This document shows, piece by piece, positions 16,593 through 25,835 of a stretch of DNA of 64,000 bases. Location: NCBI RefSeq assembly GCF_937981295.1, contig NZ_CALJPC010000001.1, positions 1-64,000 on the forward strand. The letters run 5' to 3'. The stretch comes from an uncultured Campylobacter sp. (GTDB lineage: Bacteria; Campylobacterota; Campylobacteria; Campylobacterales; Campylobacteraceae). Numbering within the stretch: the stretch's first letter is position 1; each line of letters begins with the position of its first letter. The translations under genes were made by a program, and so were the position numbers. The notes below the pieces were generated by a model. That model was given only the letters and a program-made list of their open reading frames with translations, made no database searches and was not told the origin of the DNA.

Positions 16593-18078
16593 AAAGCTTA
16601 GCATAGCTGCTATGCTTGCTTTGTCTGTTACGGCTACTAGTCTATATGCCGCTCCCGCAACTGCAGGTAACTGCGATAGGAAGGCGCTAAATATTAAGAT
16701 TAACGATACCGTTACGCTAAACGAGATGCTAACTCAGCTATCCGATATGTGCCGCTTTTCGGTGGTAGCAAAAGACGCTATCGCTCAAGAGGAGATGAGT
16801 AAGCCACTGCAAGGCGTAAGCATCAAAGACCTTTCTTTACGCGAAGTTTTAGATCTACTCATAAAAGAGAATAATCTAAGCTATGAGTATTCTCATGGCA
16901 TATTAAAAATTTCAGCGCTAGAGACTAGGACTTTTAAAGTGGATTACATCACTTCTATTAGAGAAGGTACTGCTGTTACTAAATCTTCTGTCGATTCCGC
17001 ACCTACTAAAGTAGATGATGGCGATAGTGATAAAACAGAAAATGACGATAATAAGATCACTACCAAAGAAAAATTTGATTTTTGGGAGAAGATTAGCGAG
17101 GAAATCACCTCTGTTTTAAATAACGGTACTGAAAAATATGTCGCAGTCGCTCCTATTATAAATCAAAATGCCGGTTTAGTAACCGTTACTGCTATGAAGT
17201 CTCAGATAGCTCGCGTCGATAGATATCTAAGCGGTATGCAAAAACGCCTTAGTCGTCAAGTCTTGCTAGATGTAAATATCATATCTGTCGAGCTAAATAA
17301 CGAATACACCACCGGTATAGATTGGAGTAAATTTCAACTAGGATTTAATACCTATGTAGGTGGAGATCCGACTAAGCTTTCAGGATATCACATAGATAAC
17401 GGAAATAGAGGAAAGGCTAGCGATACTCACGGAACTTGGACGATAGGGGCTAATCTAAATTTCAATATCGACGGTTTGATTAACTTCCTAGAGACTAAAG
17501 GTAAAACTAAGGTTATTTCAAGCCCTAAGGTAACTACGATGAATAATCAGCCTGCTATTATCTCTGTAGGTGATACTATTAACTATGTATTAAAATCCAC
17601 TAATACGGGTGATTATCAGGGTGGTAGTACTCAGTCAGACGATCAGTATTCGATATTTGTAGGTATTCTTTTGAATATCTTGCCTGAAATTTCAGATGAT
17701 AATAGGATTATGCTACGAATTAATCCATCTTTAAGCTCTCTTAAATACGCAGAGGACAATGTAAGAACAAATAATAGAAGAGAGATTGCACCTGATACCT
17801 TGCAAAAGAAACTCTCAAGCGTAGTTTGGGTAGATGATGGAGATACTGTAATTTTAGGTGGTTTAATTGGTGCAACTAAGTCAAAAGATAACACTAGGGT
17901 GCCTGTGCTAGCTGAAATTCCATTAATCGGGAATCTTTTCAAAAGCACTGCCGATGTTTTGCGAACGTCGGAGTTAATCTTCGTAGTAACTCCACATATC
18001 ATCGACAATACCGGCGCGCCGCTTGCTACCTCTCTTAAAGAGCTAGGTTACTCAAAATCCATCTACGAAAATGAGTAA
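16570..18078 (+). CDS. ctsD: Secretin CtsD (outer-membrane DNA-uptake channel)
   Basis: This 502-residue secretin has a signal sequence (residues 1-28), N-terminal N-domains (VTLNEMLTQLSDMCRFSVV; LSLREVLDLLI) and the conserved secretin core. The C-terminal core includes VISSPKVTTMNNQPAIISVG, then VVWVDDGDTVILGGLI and the closing VPVLAEIPLIGNLFK...ELIFVVTPHII. A 12-fold or similar ring in the outer membrane is expected for the family, here as the port for incoming DNA. An acidic, Lys-rich insert (residues about 145-175) sits between the N-domains and the core. It overlaps both neighbours. Confidence 0.88.
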   Translation: MSLLHISKKLSIAAMLALSVTATSLYAAPATAGNCDRKALNIKINDTVTLNEMLTQLSDMCRFSVVAKDAIAQEEMSKPLQGVSIKDLSLREVLDLLIKENNLSYEYSHGILKISALETRTFKVDYITSIREGTAVTKSSVDSAPTKVDDGDSDKTENDDNKITTKEKFDFWEKISEEITSVLNNGTEKYVAVAPIINQNAGLVTVTAMKSQIARVDRYLSGMQKRLSRQVLLDVNIISVELNNEYTTGIDWSKFQLGFNTYVGGDPTKLSGYHIDNGNRGKASDTHGTWTIGANLNFNIDGLINFLETKGKTKVISSPKVTTMNNQPAIISVGDTINYVLKSTNTGDYQGGSTQSDDQYSIFVGILLNILPEISDDNRIMLRINPSLSSLKYAEDNVRTNNRREIAPDTLQKKLSSVVWVDDGDTVILGGLIGATKSKDNTRVPVLAEIPLIGNLFKSTADVLRTSELIFVVTPHIIDNTGAPLATSLKELGYSKSIYENE

Positions 18079-18901
18079 TAACTATACGGCGATCAAGGAG
18101 ATTTTTATCGAGGATAACGAAGTCTCGGACTTCGTTAATCTCGATAAATCAACCCTTGCTTATCATAAAATTTTAAATGCTTTGCAAAAGCCGTTAAAAC
18201 TTATACTTTTTTACGGCAAACCGGGTTGCGGCAAGACATTTTTGCTTAATAAGATCAAGGTCGATCTTGAAAAAAAGGTAAGAGTCGTATTTGTGCCGCA
18301 GCCGTTTTTTGATGAGAAAGAATTTTTCTTAGAGCTTTATTCTCAGATATTTCACTCTACGCCGAGTGAACCGATAGATAATTATGAAAATTTTATGCGG
18401 GTTTACAGAGAGAGATTTGGCATCTCTACCAATGTCGGAGCGGTAGAGCAGGTCGTTATTTTGCTCGACGAAGCTCAGCTGTATCCAGGAAATTTAATAG
18501 AAAAAATTCGCCTTATGGCAGATACTAGATTATTTAAATTTTTATTTACGGTGCATAAGACTGACGAGGAAGATCGCCTCGCAAAGGATTATTTTAAAAC
18601 CAGAATTTGGGAGAGCATTGAGCTTCCTAATTCAAATTTAGGCGAAGTCAAGCTGTATATTGAAAAAAAGCTTGTGCTTCATGGCTTTCAACAATACTAT
18701 TTTATGTTTAGCGACGATAATTTCGATTTGATTTTAAATTTAACAGACGGCAATATGAGGAACATCAACAAGCTTATGTATAAGATGTATGAGCTTTTTG
18801 AGTATTACGAGGTAAATAAACCTACGGAAATTAGTTTTTCGCAGATTAATAATAAAATCATAGAGATGGCAGCGATAGGCTCGGGGATAATAAATGCTTG
18901 A
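18071..18901 (+). CDS. ctsP: CtsP, ExeA-type P-loop ATPase of the transformation system
   Basis: The 276-residue cytoplasmic AAA/P-loop ATPase has Walker A GKPGCGKT at 49-56 and Walker B VVILLDEAQL near 132-141, followed by a sensor-like stretch LFTVHKTDEED and a winged end. The family resembles ExeA/GspA ATPases. It lies between the secretin gene and the membrane TPR gene, which matches the position of ctsP in C. jejuni. It overlaps ctsD by 8 bp and the next gene by 8 bp. Confidence 0.8.
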   Translation: MSNNYTAIKEIFIEDNEVSDFVNLDKSTLAYHKILNALQKPLKLILFYGKPGCGKTFLLNKIKVDLEKKVRVVFVPQPFFDEKEFFLELYSQIFHSTPSEPIDNYENFMRVYRERFGISTNVGAVEQVVILLDEAQLYPGNLIEKIRLMADTRLFKFLFTVHKTDEEDRLAKDYFKTRIWESIELPNSNLGEVKLYIEKKLVLHGFQQYYFMFSDDNFDLILNLTDGNMRNINKLMYKMYELFEYYEVNKPTEISFSQINNKIIEMAAIGSGIINA

Positions 18902-19901
18902 ATTTTACGAAGTAAACGAACTTGAAAAAAAATGGGAAGAGTATAACAAAAACAGAAAGCAGTTTTCTTTCCTGAAATCTAAGCCGAATTTCGTATTGAG
19001 ATTCGATAAGACGATTTTGGGGCTTTTGATATTGATCTCGGTTGCGATCGGAGCGATATTTTGGCTGCTTAAAGATAGCGATAGCGTCAGTATGGCAAGT
19101 ATCAATCAAAATATTGAGGACAAGGGTGGTGCTACAAATTCTGCTAGTGATGCCGAGCAGCAGGCGGCAGATCTTGCAGTGCAAAATAATATTTCCAAAG
19201 AGGATTATAATATCAGCGCGCCGAAAGTTGCTCGTACTTCTAAGCACGAAAAGGAACGTCCAAGCTTAAATTTAAACGATGTGGGTGTGCTATCCAGCGA
19301 GGATTCCGGTGGGTTTAAGATAACCAATAATTACGAAAATGGCGGAAACTATGGCGGGCAGGCTCAGGCTCAGAATTTCGGCGGTCAAAATTTTGGCGGA
19401 CAGAATTTTGGCAATCAAAATGCTCCTACATTTAATGTGCCTAATACCAATAACGCAGCTTTTGCAAATCAGCCGCCTAAAAACGAGGTTATAGATTTTG
19501 GGCGTGCTCCATTGCCGCCTAAATCAAATTTCTCTGGAGGTTCTACAAATACCGCAAGTAGCGCTCCACTAAGTTCTAGAATTGAGATAAAAACTTCAAA
19601 TTTAAGCGAAGACAAGCAGAGCTTGGAGAGCAAATTTTACGCGACGAATAAGATTGAGTATTCGCTATCGCTAGCCGAAGAAGCATATAATAAGAAAGAC
19701 TACGATAATGCGATCAAATGGGCTCTTACGTCAAATGAGCTTGATAAGGACAACGTCGCTAGCTGGATAATTTTTGCTAAAGCCAATTATAAAAAGGGTC
19801 GTAAGGAAGACGCGCTTTACGCTCTTGAGACCTTTAATGCAAAGGCGAAAAATAGCGAAATTTCTAACCTAATTTCAAAGATAAGAAGTGATAAACTATG
19901 A
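18894..19901 (+). CDS. Single-pass membrane protein with Gln/Asn-rich linker and TPR end
   Basis: 335 residues. The cytoplasmic start is followed by one membrane helix near 47-63 (ILGLLILISVAIGAIFW). A long disordered linker contains NFGGQNFGGQNFGNQN, coded by 15-bp repeats at 19374-19421, then Pro/Asn-rich sequence. Two TPR-like helix pairs close the protein (EEAYNKKDYDNAIKWAL; AKANYKKGRKEDALYAL). In C. jejuni the membrane protein CtsX lies between ctsP and ctsE; either this or the next gene could be its counterpart. It may link the CtsP ATPase to the envelope parts. Confidence 0.6.
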   Translation: MLEFYEVNELEKKWEEYNKNRKQFSFLKSKPNFVLRFDKTILGLLILISVAIGAIFWLLKDSDSVSMASINQNIEDKGGATNSASDAEQQAADLAVQNNISKEDYNISAPKVARTSKHEKERPSLNLNDVGVLSSEDSGGFKITNNYENGGNYGGQAQAQNFGGQNFGGQNFGNQNAPTFNVPNTNNAAFANQPPKNEVIDFGRAPLPPKSNFSGGSTNTASSAPLSSRIEIKTSNLSEDKQSLESKFYATNKIEYSLSLAEEAYNKKDYDNAIKWALTSNELDKDNVASWIIFAKANYKKGRKEDALYALETFNAKAKNSEISNLISKIRSDKL

Positions 19902-20437
19902 AAATTTTATATATTTTAGCTTTTGCGATCGCGTCGTTATTTGCAGTTAGCGCCGATGACGTGCGCAACTGGGATCAGATCGGTCAGTACAACCGTATCT
20001 GCCAAGAAAGCGTGCGAAATTTATTCATCGAGGAGCAGAGCGAGGCGCTTGCGAATATGTATGCCAAGGCATGCCTTAAGATGGATAAAGTAAATGAGCT
20101 CGTCGTGCCTACGGTGATGCTTTATAAGACGAAAGAAGCTCGCGAGAATGCTTCTCTTTATTCGACTATAATTTTTCAAAAGAAGATGCTTTATTTGGCA
20201 CTTTGTGATGGCGTGGATATTAGCTATATACGCACGCCTAAGATCAATTATATTTTGTCTGAAATTTTTGATAAATTTACGGAAAGAGCATACGTAAAAA
20301 AGAGTGATACGTATGTCTTTACCCTAGAAAACGGCGAGCGTGCCGAGCTTTTTATCAAAGAAGAGGAAGAGGTAAAAAAGATGGTAATTGCAATTTATGC
20401 TGGCGATAAGCTTAGCTCGATTAAAATTTATTGGTGA
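19898..20437 (+). CDS. Secreted protein of the cts operon (CtsX position)
   Basis: This 179-residue protein has a signal peptide (MKILYILAFAIASLFAVSA), no other membrane segment and four cysteines after the signal peptide region in helices of the mature part (IC, AC, LC pattern). I recognise no domain. It overlaps the gene before by 4 bp (ATGA) and ends 5 bp before ctsE, so it is co-expressed with the uptake motor. Position alone makes it a candidate for CtsX, but CtsX is described as a membrane protein, which fits the preceding gene better. Confidence 0.55.
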   Translation: MKILYILAFAIASLFAVSADDVRNWDQIGQYNRICQESVRNLFIEEQSEALANMYAKACLKMDKVNELVVPTVMLYKTKEARENASLYSTIIFQKKMLYLALCDGVDISYIRTPKINYILSEIFDKFTERAYVKKSDTYVFTLENGERAELFIKEEEEVKKMVIAIYAGDKLSSIKIYW

Positions 20438-20442
20438 TCGCG

Positions 20443-22191
20443 ATGACAAAGATTGAAGAGCAGATCGTTGCGATTTTAATACGAAACAATATCCTTACTA
20501 GCACTGTTGTTCCGGAAATCAAGGACAAGATGGATATTGGCTTGACGCTAGGCGAGGTTTTAGTCGGAGATAACTATCTAAGCCAGGATGATTTTTGCTC
20601 AATTTTAGTTGAGTTATACAAGCGCCGTCAGATAGAATTTGACGATATAAGCGAAAAATTTTCGATGGATCCAAAGGAATTTTTGCAAATTCTAGCCAAG
20701 AAAATGAACCTGTCGTATATGAATTTAGATGATATCGATATAGACTTCAGGCTATCGGAACGCACTCCTACCGCACAGCTTAAAAGATACGGCGTGATAC
20801 CTGTTAAAGCGGATGATCTGAATATTTACGTTGCTTTTTCTGATCCGTTTAATCTTGAGTCGCAAGATAAAGCGCAGGCTATGTTTAGCAAACAGCTGCT
20901 TAAAATCGTAGTAGCCGATCCGAATCAAGTAAATAAATATCTATCTAAGCTTGAGCTTTCAGAGAGCATTAAAGGGCTCGTAGCGGAGATCCGCAAAGAG
21001 CTTGCTAACACCGGCGGTAGCGGAAGCAGCGATGATACCTCGGCGATTTTAAAGCTCATCGAGATGATAATCAGCCAGTCTATTAAGATGCGCGGTAGCG
21101 ATATTCACATTGAGCCGACCGAGAATAACTGCGTCGTGCGTACCAGAATCGACGGAATGCTCGCTGAAATTTTTATCTTTGATAAGGATATCTATCCGCC
21201 GCTAGTAAGCCGATTGAAGCTACTTTCGAATATGGATATCGCCGAGCGTCGCAAGCCGCAAGACGGCAGGTTTAGTATGAAAATTTCAGGTCGCGAATAT
21301 GATTTTCGTATCTCGACACTGCCTATCATCAACGGCGAATCTACAGTTATGCGTATTCTAGATAAATCCAAAGTTATCATAAGCCTGGAAAAGCTCGGCA
21401 TGCACCCTGATAGCTTTAAGAAATTTAATAACGCTATGAAGGCTCCATATGGTATTATCTTGGTTACCGGACCTACTGGAAGCGGTAAGTCTACGACGCT
21501 ATATGCGGCGCTAAACGATATTAAAAATATCGACACTAAGGTTATTACCGTAGAAGATCCGGTAGAGTATCAAGTAAATTTAATCCAACAAGTCCAAGTT
21601 AACGAAAAAGCAGGTCTTACCTTTGCTTCGGCACTGCGCTCGATTTTAAGACAAGACCCTGACATCATAATGATCGGTGAGATTCGTGATCAAGAGACCC
21701 TTAGAATCGCGATCCAGGCTGCTCTTACGGGACACTTGGTTTTCTCGACCCTACACACTAACGACGCCGTTAGCGCGATCCCGCGAATAGTGGATATGGG
21801 TATCGAAGCCTATCTCATAAGCGGTGCACTGATTGCGGTAGAGGCGCAACGTCTTGTGCGAAAGCTTTGCCCGCACTGCAAGCAGCCTACGAATCTACCT
21901 AAATCGATGCTTGATCAGCTGAAGGAATTTTTGCCTGAAAAATACACATTTTTTAAGGCCGTAGGTTGTGATCAATGCGGTCAGACGGGCTATATGGGGC
22001 GTGAGATGATTAGTGAAATTTTACCTATTACCGATAAAATGCAGAGCTTGATCGCTAACGGCGGCTCAAAGGACGATATGAGAGCCTTAGCGAAGGAGGA
22101 GGGTTTTATAGATATGTTTGAAGACGGTGTTATACGTGCTGCGCGCGGAGTAACTAGTATAGAAGAAATTTATAGGGTGGCTAAACAATGA
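20443..22191 (+). CDS. ctsE: CtsE, GspE/PilB-type motor ATPase
   Basis: A 582-residue hexameric ATPase driving the type II-like uptake machine. ATG 20443 is chosen because it follows the previous stop by 5 bp; a TTG four codons earlier overlaps the upstream gene. N-terminal MshEN-like domains (about 1-160) precede the GspE core with the Asp boxes (RGSDIHIEPTE, RTRIDGML), Walker A GPTGSGKST, Walker B, and a C-terminal tetracysteine zinc site CPHC...CDQCGQTGYMGR. It overlaps ctsF by 4 bp. Confidence 0.9.
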   Translation: MTKIEEQIVAILIRNNILTSTVVPEIKDKMDIGLTLGEVLVGDNYLSQDDFCSILVELYKRRQIEFDDISEKFSMDPKEFLQILAKKMNLSYMNLDDIDIDFRLSERTPTAQLKRYGVIPVKADDLNIYVAFSDPFNLESQDKAQAMFSKQLLKIVVADPNQVNKYLSKLELSESIKGLVAEIRKELANTGGSGSSDDTSAILKLIEMIISQSIKMRGSDIHIEPTENNCVVRTRIDGMLAEIFIFDKDIYPPLVSRLKLLSNMDIAERRKPQDGRFSMKISGREYDFRISTLPIINGESTVMRILDKSKVIISLEKLGMHPDSFKKFNNAMKAPYGIILVTGPTGSGKSTTLYAALNDIKNIDTKVITVEDPVEYQVNLIQQVQVNEKAGLTFASALRSILRQDPDIIMIGEIRDQETLRIAIQAALTGHLVFSTLHTNDAVSAIPRIVDMGIEAYLISGALIAVEAQRLVRKLCPHCKQPTNLPKSMLDQLKEFLPEKYTFFKAVGCDQCGQTGYMGREMISEILPITDKMQSLIANGGSKDDMRALAKEEGFIDMFEDGVIRAARGVTSIEEIYRVAKQ

Positions 22192-23432
22192 AAAAGCAAT
22201 TAGAAGTTGAATACAACGCCAAGGGCGCAAGAAGAAAGATGTTTTTGCAAGCCAGCGATAAAGTGCAAGCAAACAACCTAATGAAGCAGCGCGTAGGTGG
22301 GACGATCGTAAAAAGAGGTGAAACCCAGGTCGTAGCCAATACGGGCGGCGATTTTAAGGCGCAGATTTCGCGCATGCTGGGTGGTAGCGGAAGAGTTAGA
22401 ACGATGCCGTTAGTAGCGTCGATCAGGCAGCTTTCGGTTATGACAAATGCCGGAATTTCAATCCACGACTCGATCAAGGAAGTTGCAAGGGCGGCAGAGG
22501 ATAAGACGCTAAAAGAAATTTTCAGCGCGATGAACGACGATCTTAACGCGGGTCTTAGCTTGACAGAGTCTACGGAGAAATTTAGAGGTCAGCTCGGTGA
22601 TGTCGTCGTTGCGATGGTAAGTCTGGGCGAAGCTACCGGTAATATGGCAGAATCCCTAGCCAAACTTGCCGCTATGCTTCAAGAGCTTTGGGAAAACCAG
22701 CGTAAATTTAAAAAGGCGATGCGTTATCCGATGATCCTTATGATCGTTATGGCGATTGCGTTTTCGGTTTTGATGATGTATGTTGTGCCGAAATTCCGCG
22801 AGATTTTTGAGGATTTGGGCGCGGATCTGCCGCTGCCTACTAGAATTTTGCTCGGTATCGAAAGCACTCTTAATAATTATGGAATTTTTGTTTTAGCGGG
22901 CATCATAGGCACTATCATAGCTCTTAGATGGGCATATCGTAATAATCCTGAGTTTAAAAAGGGCTTTGACAAGACGATTTTAAGGGTCTATCTATTCGGT
23001 AAGATCATATTTTTCTCGACGATGTCGCGATTTATGCTTATTTTTACAGAGCTCGTGCGAGCGGGTATTCCTATTGCAGATGCGCTGGATACATCTGTTT
23101 TAATGGTGGATAATCATACTTTAAAAGAGAAACTCTCTACCGTTAAAATTGCCGTGCAGCAGGGCGTGAGCCTAACAGAGGCGTTTAACAATACAGGGCT
23201 TTATGAGAGTATGCTTATTCAGATGATCAGCGCGGGCGAGCAGGCCGGTAACCTCGATAAGATGCTCGGCAACGTCACGGATTATTATAAAGAGAAATTC
23301 GACGATATCATCGATAATATCTCAAGCTACGTCGAGCCGATCATGCTATTTTTTATGGCGGGCATGGTTCTTCTTTTGGCTCTTGGTATCTTTATGCCTA
23401 TGTGGGATCTGGGCAAAGCCGTCAAAAACTAA
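22188..23432 (+). CDS. ctsF: CtsF, GspF/PilC-type inner-membrane platform protein
   Basis: The 414-residue platform protein has the two GspF repeats (residues about 75-200 and 275-400), with SLTESTEKF...MVSLGEATGNM in the first and SLTEAFNNTGLYESMLIQMISAGEQAGNLD in the second. Three membrane helices (about 185-205, 225-245, 385-405) are visible. It is the last gene of the operon; a perfect terminator begins 8 bp after the stop. The motor ATPase CtsE is expected to work on its cytoplasmic side. Confidence 0.9.
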   Translation: MKKQLEVEYNAKGARRKMFLQASDKVQANNLMKQRVGGTIVKRGETQVVANTGGDFKAQISRMLGGSGRVRTMPLVASIRQLSVMTNAGISIHDSIKEVARAAEDKTLKEIFSAMNDDLNAGLSLTESTEKFRGQLGDVVVAMVSLGEATGNMAESLAKLAAMLQELWENQRKFKKAMRYPMILMIVMAIAFSVLMMYVVPKFREIFEDLGADLPLPTRILLGIESTLNNYGIFVLAGIIGTIIALRWAYRNNPEFKKGFDKTILRVYLFGKIIFFSTMSRFMLIFTELVRAGIPIADALDTSVLMVDNHTLKEKLSTVKIAVQQGVSLTEAFNNTGLYESMLIQMISAGEQAGNLDKMLGNVTDYYKEKFDDIIDNISSYVEPIMLFFMAGMVLLLALGIFMPMWDLGKAVKN

Positions 23433-23439
23433 CCCCTTT

Positions 23440-23470
23440 AATTCCGCGCCTGCGAGGGCGCGGAATTTTA
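23440..23470 (+). terminator. Terminator of the cts operon
   Basis: AATTCCGCGCC (23440-23450), loop TGCGAG, GGCGCGGAATT (23457-23467), then TTTA. An 11-bp perfect stem right after ctsF marks the operon end. Confidence 0.88.
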
Positions 23471-23521
23471 TCAAAGCATTAAAATTTCATCCTTCAAATA
23501 AAATTTTAACCTTCGTTTGGC

Positions 23522-23546
23522 TAAAATACCGCTTTAAATTTAAGGA
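23522..23546 (+). promoter_or_regulatory. ftsK -10 box and ribosome site
   Basis: TAAAAT at 23522-23527 and TAAGGA at 23541-23546. The ribosome site points to initiation at 23553-23556, far upstream of the first ATG/GTG/TTG in the frame (TTG at 23724). Confidence 0.55.
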
Positions 23547-23552
23547 TCTATC

Positions 23553-25835
23553 ATAATCAAAGAAGTATATTTTATCGTCGTATCGGCCGTCATAATATTT
23601 TTTGGGCTTGCTACCATTGCGCCCGATTCCGCGCTTGTAGGCAGCGCCGGCAATGCCATCCGCTCGTTTAATACCCAGCTATTCGGCTATTTTGCATACA
23701 TCTATCCGCTATTTTTACTTGCCTTGGCATACGTAGCCTATAAGCATTTTCGCGGTTTTGACTTTAGATTTTTTGAGTTTAGCATCGGAGCCATTTTGCT
23801 GTTTTTTACCATTTTGATGGTGCAGTCGAGTCTCTTTGGCGCTAGTGGCGGAGCGGTCGGCAGCTTCGCGGTGGACGGACTTAGGCGAATGATCGGAAGC
23901 GTCGGTGTGTGGATTTTTAATATTACGATTTTTGTGCTTTCGCTAGTGCTTATATTTGAAGATCGCTTCACCGACATCATTAAAAATTGCTTTATTGGCT
24001 CAAGAGATGAAAGCTCGCAGGATGAAATTGGGGATGATTTCGCTAGCGATGCAGATGCAGCGCAAAGGGGCGGGCTTGCAAGGCATTCGTCTGCGCAGGG
24101 CTTGAGAGGTGCGGAAAATTTTAACGCTTTGAATGACGCTTTGAGCACAGAGGACAATTCGGCAAAACAGGGTAATTTTATGGAGCAGGGTGCAAGCAGG
24201 CGCGGTTTTGAAGGTGAGCGAAATTTACAAAATTTAAACGATACTCGCGAGCCTGAAAATGAACATAATTTCAGTGATGCACAGGGTCCGCAGGCTTCCG
24301 CTGAACGCGAGCTTAAAATGCCGCAGAAGGGAAAGCCGAGCAGGCTAAAAAGGGTCGAGCGCCTAAGCGAAGTCGCCGAAAATAAAAGGCTTTTGGATCA
24401 GCTCGATAAGGGCAGGGTGGCTAAGCCCAAGGATTTTAAACTGCCGCCGCTTGATTTTTTAAACCTGCCGCCGAAAAAGAAAAGCAATATCGACGAGAGT
24501 GAGATCGATCGTAAAATTTACGACCTGCTCGATAAGCTGCGTAAATTTAAGATCGACGGCGACGTGGTGCGGACCTACTCGGGCCCGGTCGTTACGACAT
24601 TTGAGTTTCGCCCCGCCGCGCACATCAAGGTAAGTAAAATTCTAACGCTGCAAGACGATCTGGCGATGGCTCTTAGGGCGCAGACCATCCGCATCCAAGC
24701 GCCGGTTCCGGGCAAAGACGTCGTGGGTATCGAGATCCCGAATCAAAATATCGATACGATCTATCTGCGCGAAATTTTAGAAAGCGATGTGTTTAAAAGC
24801 GCTTCCAGTCCGCTTACCATCGTGCTTGGCAAGGACATCGTGGGGCAGCCATTCGTCACCGATCTTAAGAAGCTGCCGCACCTTCTCATCGCAGGCACCA
24901 CGGGAAGCGGCAAGAGCGTGGGTATCAACGCCATGCTGCTTAGCCTTTTGTATCGCAACTCGCCCAAGAGCCTGCGCTTAATAATGATCGATCCGAAGAT
25001 GCTCGAGTTTAGCATCTACAACGACATCCCGCACCTGCTAACGCCCGTCATCACGCAGCCTAAGCAGGCGATCATTGCGCTAAGTAATCTCGTTGCGGAG
25101 ATGGAGCAACGCTACTCGCTCATGGCGCAAAACAGGACGAAAAATATCGACAACTACAACGAAAAGATGCTGCGCGAGGGGGGCGAAATTTTGCCTTACA
25201 TCGTCGTTATCATCGACGAGCTCGCGGATCTGATGATGACGAGCGGCAAGGACGTAGAGCACTACATCGCGCGTCTGGCGCAGATGGCGCGCGCTAGCGG
25301 CATCCATCTCATCGTAGCGACGCAGCGCCCTAGCGTGGACGTCGTCACGGGGCTGATAAAGGCGAATCTGCCTAGCCGTATCAGCTTCCGCGTGGGCTCG
25401 AAGGTCGATAGCAAGGTGATTTTGGATCAGATGGGCGCGGATAGCTTGCTTGGGCGTGGCGATATGCTGTTTACGCCGCCTACCGCGCCAGGGCTCATCC
25501 GCCTGCACGCGCCGTTCACGACCGAGAATGAGATCAACAAGATCGCGGAATTTTTAAAAGCGCAAGAAAGCGTCGTTTATGACGAGCGATTTTTGATCGA
25601 AAACGAGGGCGCCAAGCAAGAAGGCGGCATAATCAATCCGCAAAATATTGTGCTTGACGAGCTTTACGACGAGGCGAAGGCGATCGTTTTGGAGGAGGAG
25701 AAGACCTCGATCAGCTACCTACAGCGCCGCTTGCGTATCGGGTACAACCGCGCCGCGACGATCATCGAGCAGCTCGAACAGATGGGTGTTTTGAGCGAGA
25801 TCAACGCCAAAGGTCAGCGCGACATAATCAAGTAA
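23553..25835 (+). CDS. ftsK: DNA translocase FtsK
   Basis: FtsK moves DNA toward dif during division. From 23553 the product has 760 residues: membrane helices in the first 150, a disordered linker (about 155-290, with AT-repeat-derived NLQNLND), the RecA-like motor with Walker A GTTGSGKS near 448 and VIIDELADLMM, and a C-terminal winged helix (ISYLQRRLRIGYNRAATIIEQLE) that reads KOPS sites. No ATG, GTG or TTG exists between the in-frame stop at 23541 and 23724, yet codons 23553-23723 code a typical first membrane helix (VVSAVIIFFGLATIAP). Start is thus probably ATA 23553 or ATC 23556 behind TAAGGA. With TTG 23724 the first helix would be lost. Confidence 0.85.
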   Translation: MIKEVYFIVVSAVIIFFGLATIAPDSALVGSAGNAIRSFNTQLFGYFAYIYPLFLLALAYVAYKHFRGFDFRFFEFSIGAILLFFTILMVQSSLFGASGGAVGSFAVDGLRRMIGSVGVWIFNITIFVLSLVLIFEDRFTDIIKNCFIGSRDESSQDEIGDDFASDADAAQRGGLARHSSAQGLRGAENFNALNDALSTEDNSAKQGNFMEQGASRRGFEGERNLQNLNDTREPENEHNFSDAQGPQASAERELKMPQKGKPSRLKRVERLSEVAENKRLLDQLDKGRVAKPKDFKLPPLDFLNLPPKKKSNIDESEIDRKIYDLLDKLRKFKIDGDVVRTYSGPVVTTFEFRPAAHIKVSKILTLQDDLAMALRAQTIRIQAPVPGKDVVGIEIPNQNIDTIYLREILESDVFKSASSPLTIVLGKDIVGQPFVTDLKKLPHLLIAGTTGSGKSVGINAMLLSLLYRNSPKSLRLIMIDPKMLEFSIYNDIPHLLTPVITQPKQAIIALSNLVAEMEQRYSLMAQNRTKNIDNYNEKMLREGGEILPYIVVIIDELADLMMTSGKDVEHYIARLAQMARASGIHLIVATQRPSVDVVTGLIKANLPSRISFRVGSKVDSKVILDQMGADSLLGRGDMLFTPPTAPGLIRLHAPFTTENEINKIAEFLKAQESVVYDERFLIENEGAKQEGGIINPQNIVLDELYDEAKAIVLEEEKTSISYLQRRLRIGYNRAATIIEQLEQMGVLSEINAKGQRDIIK

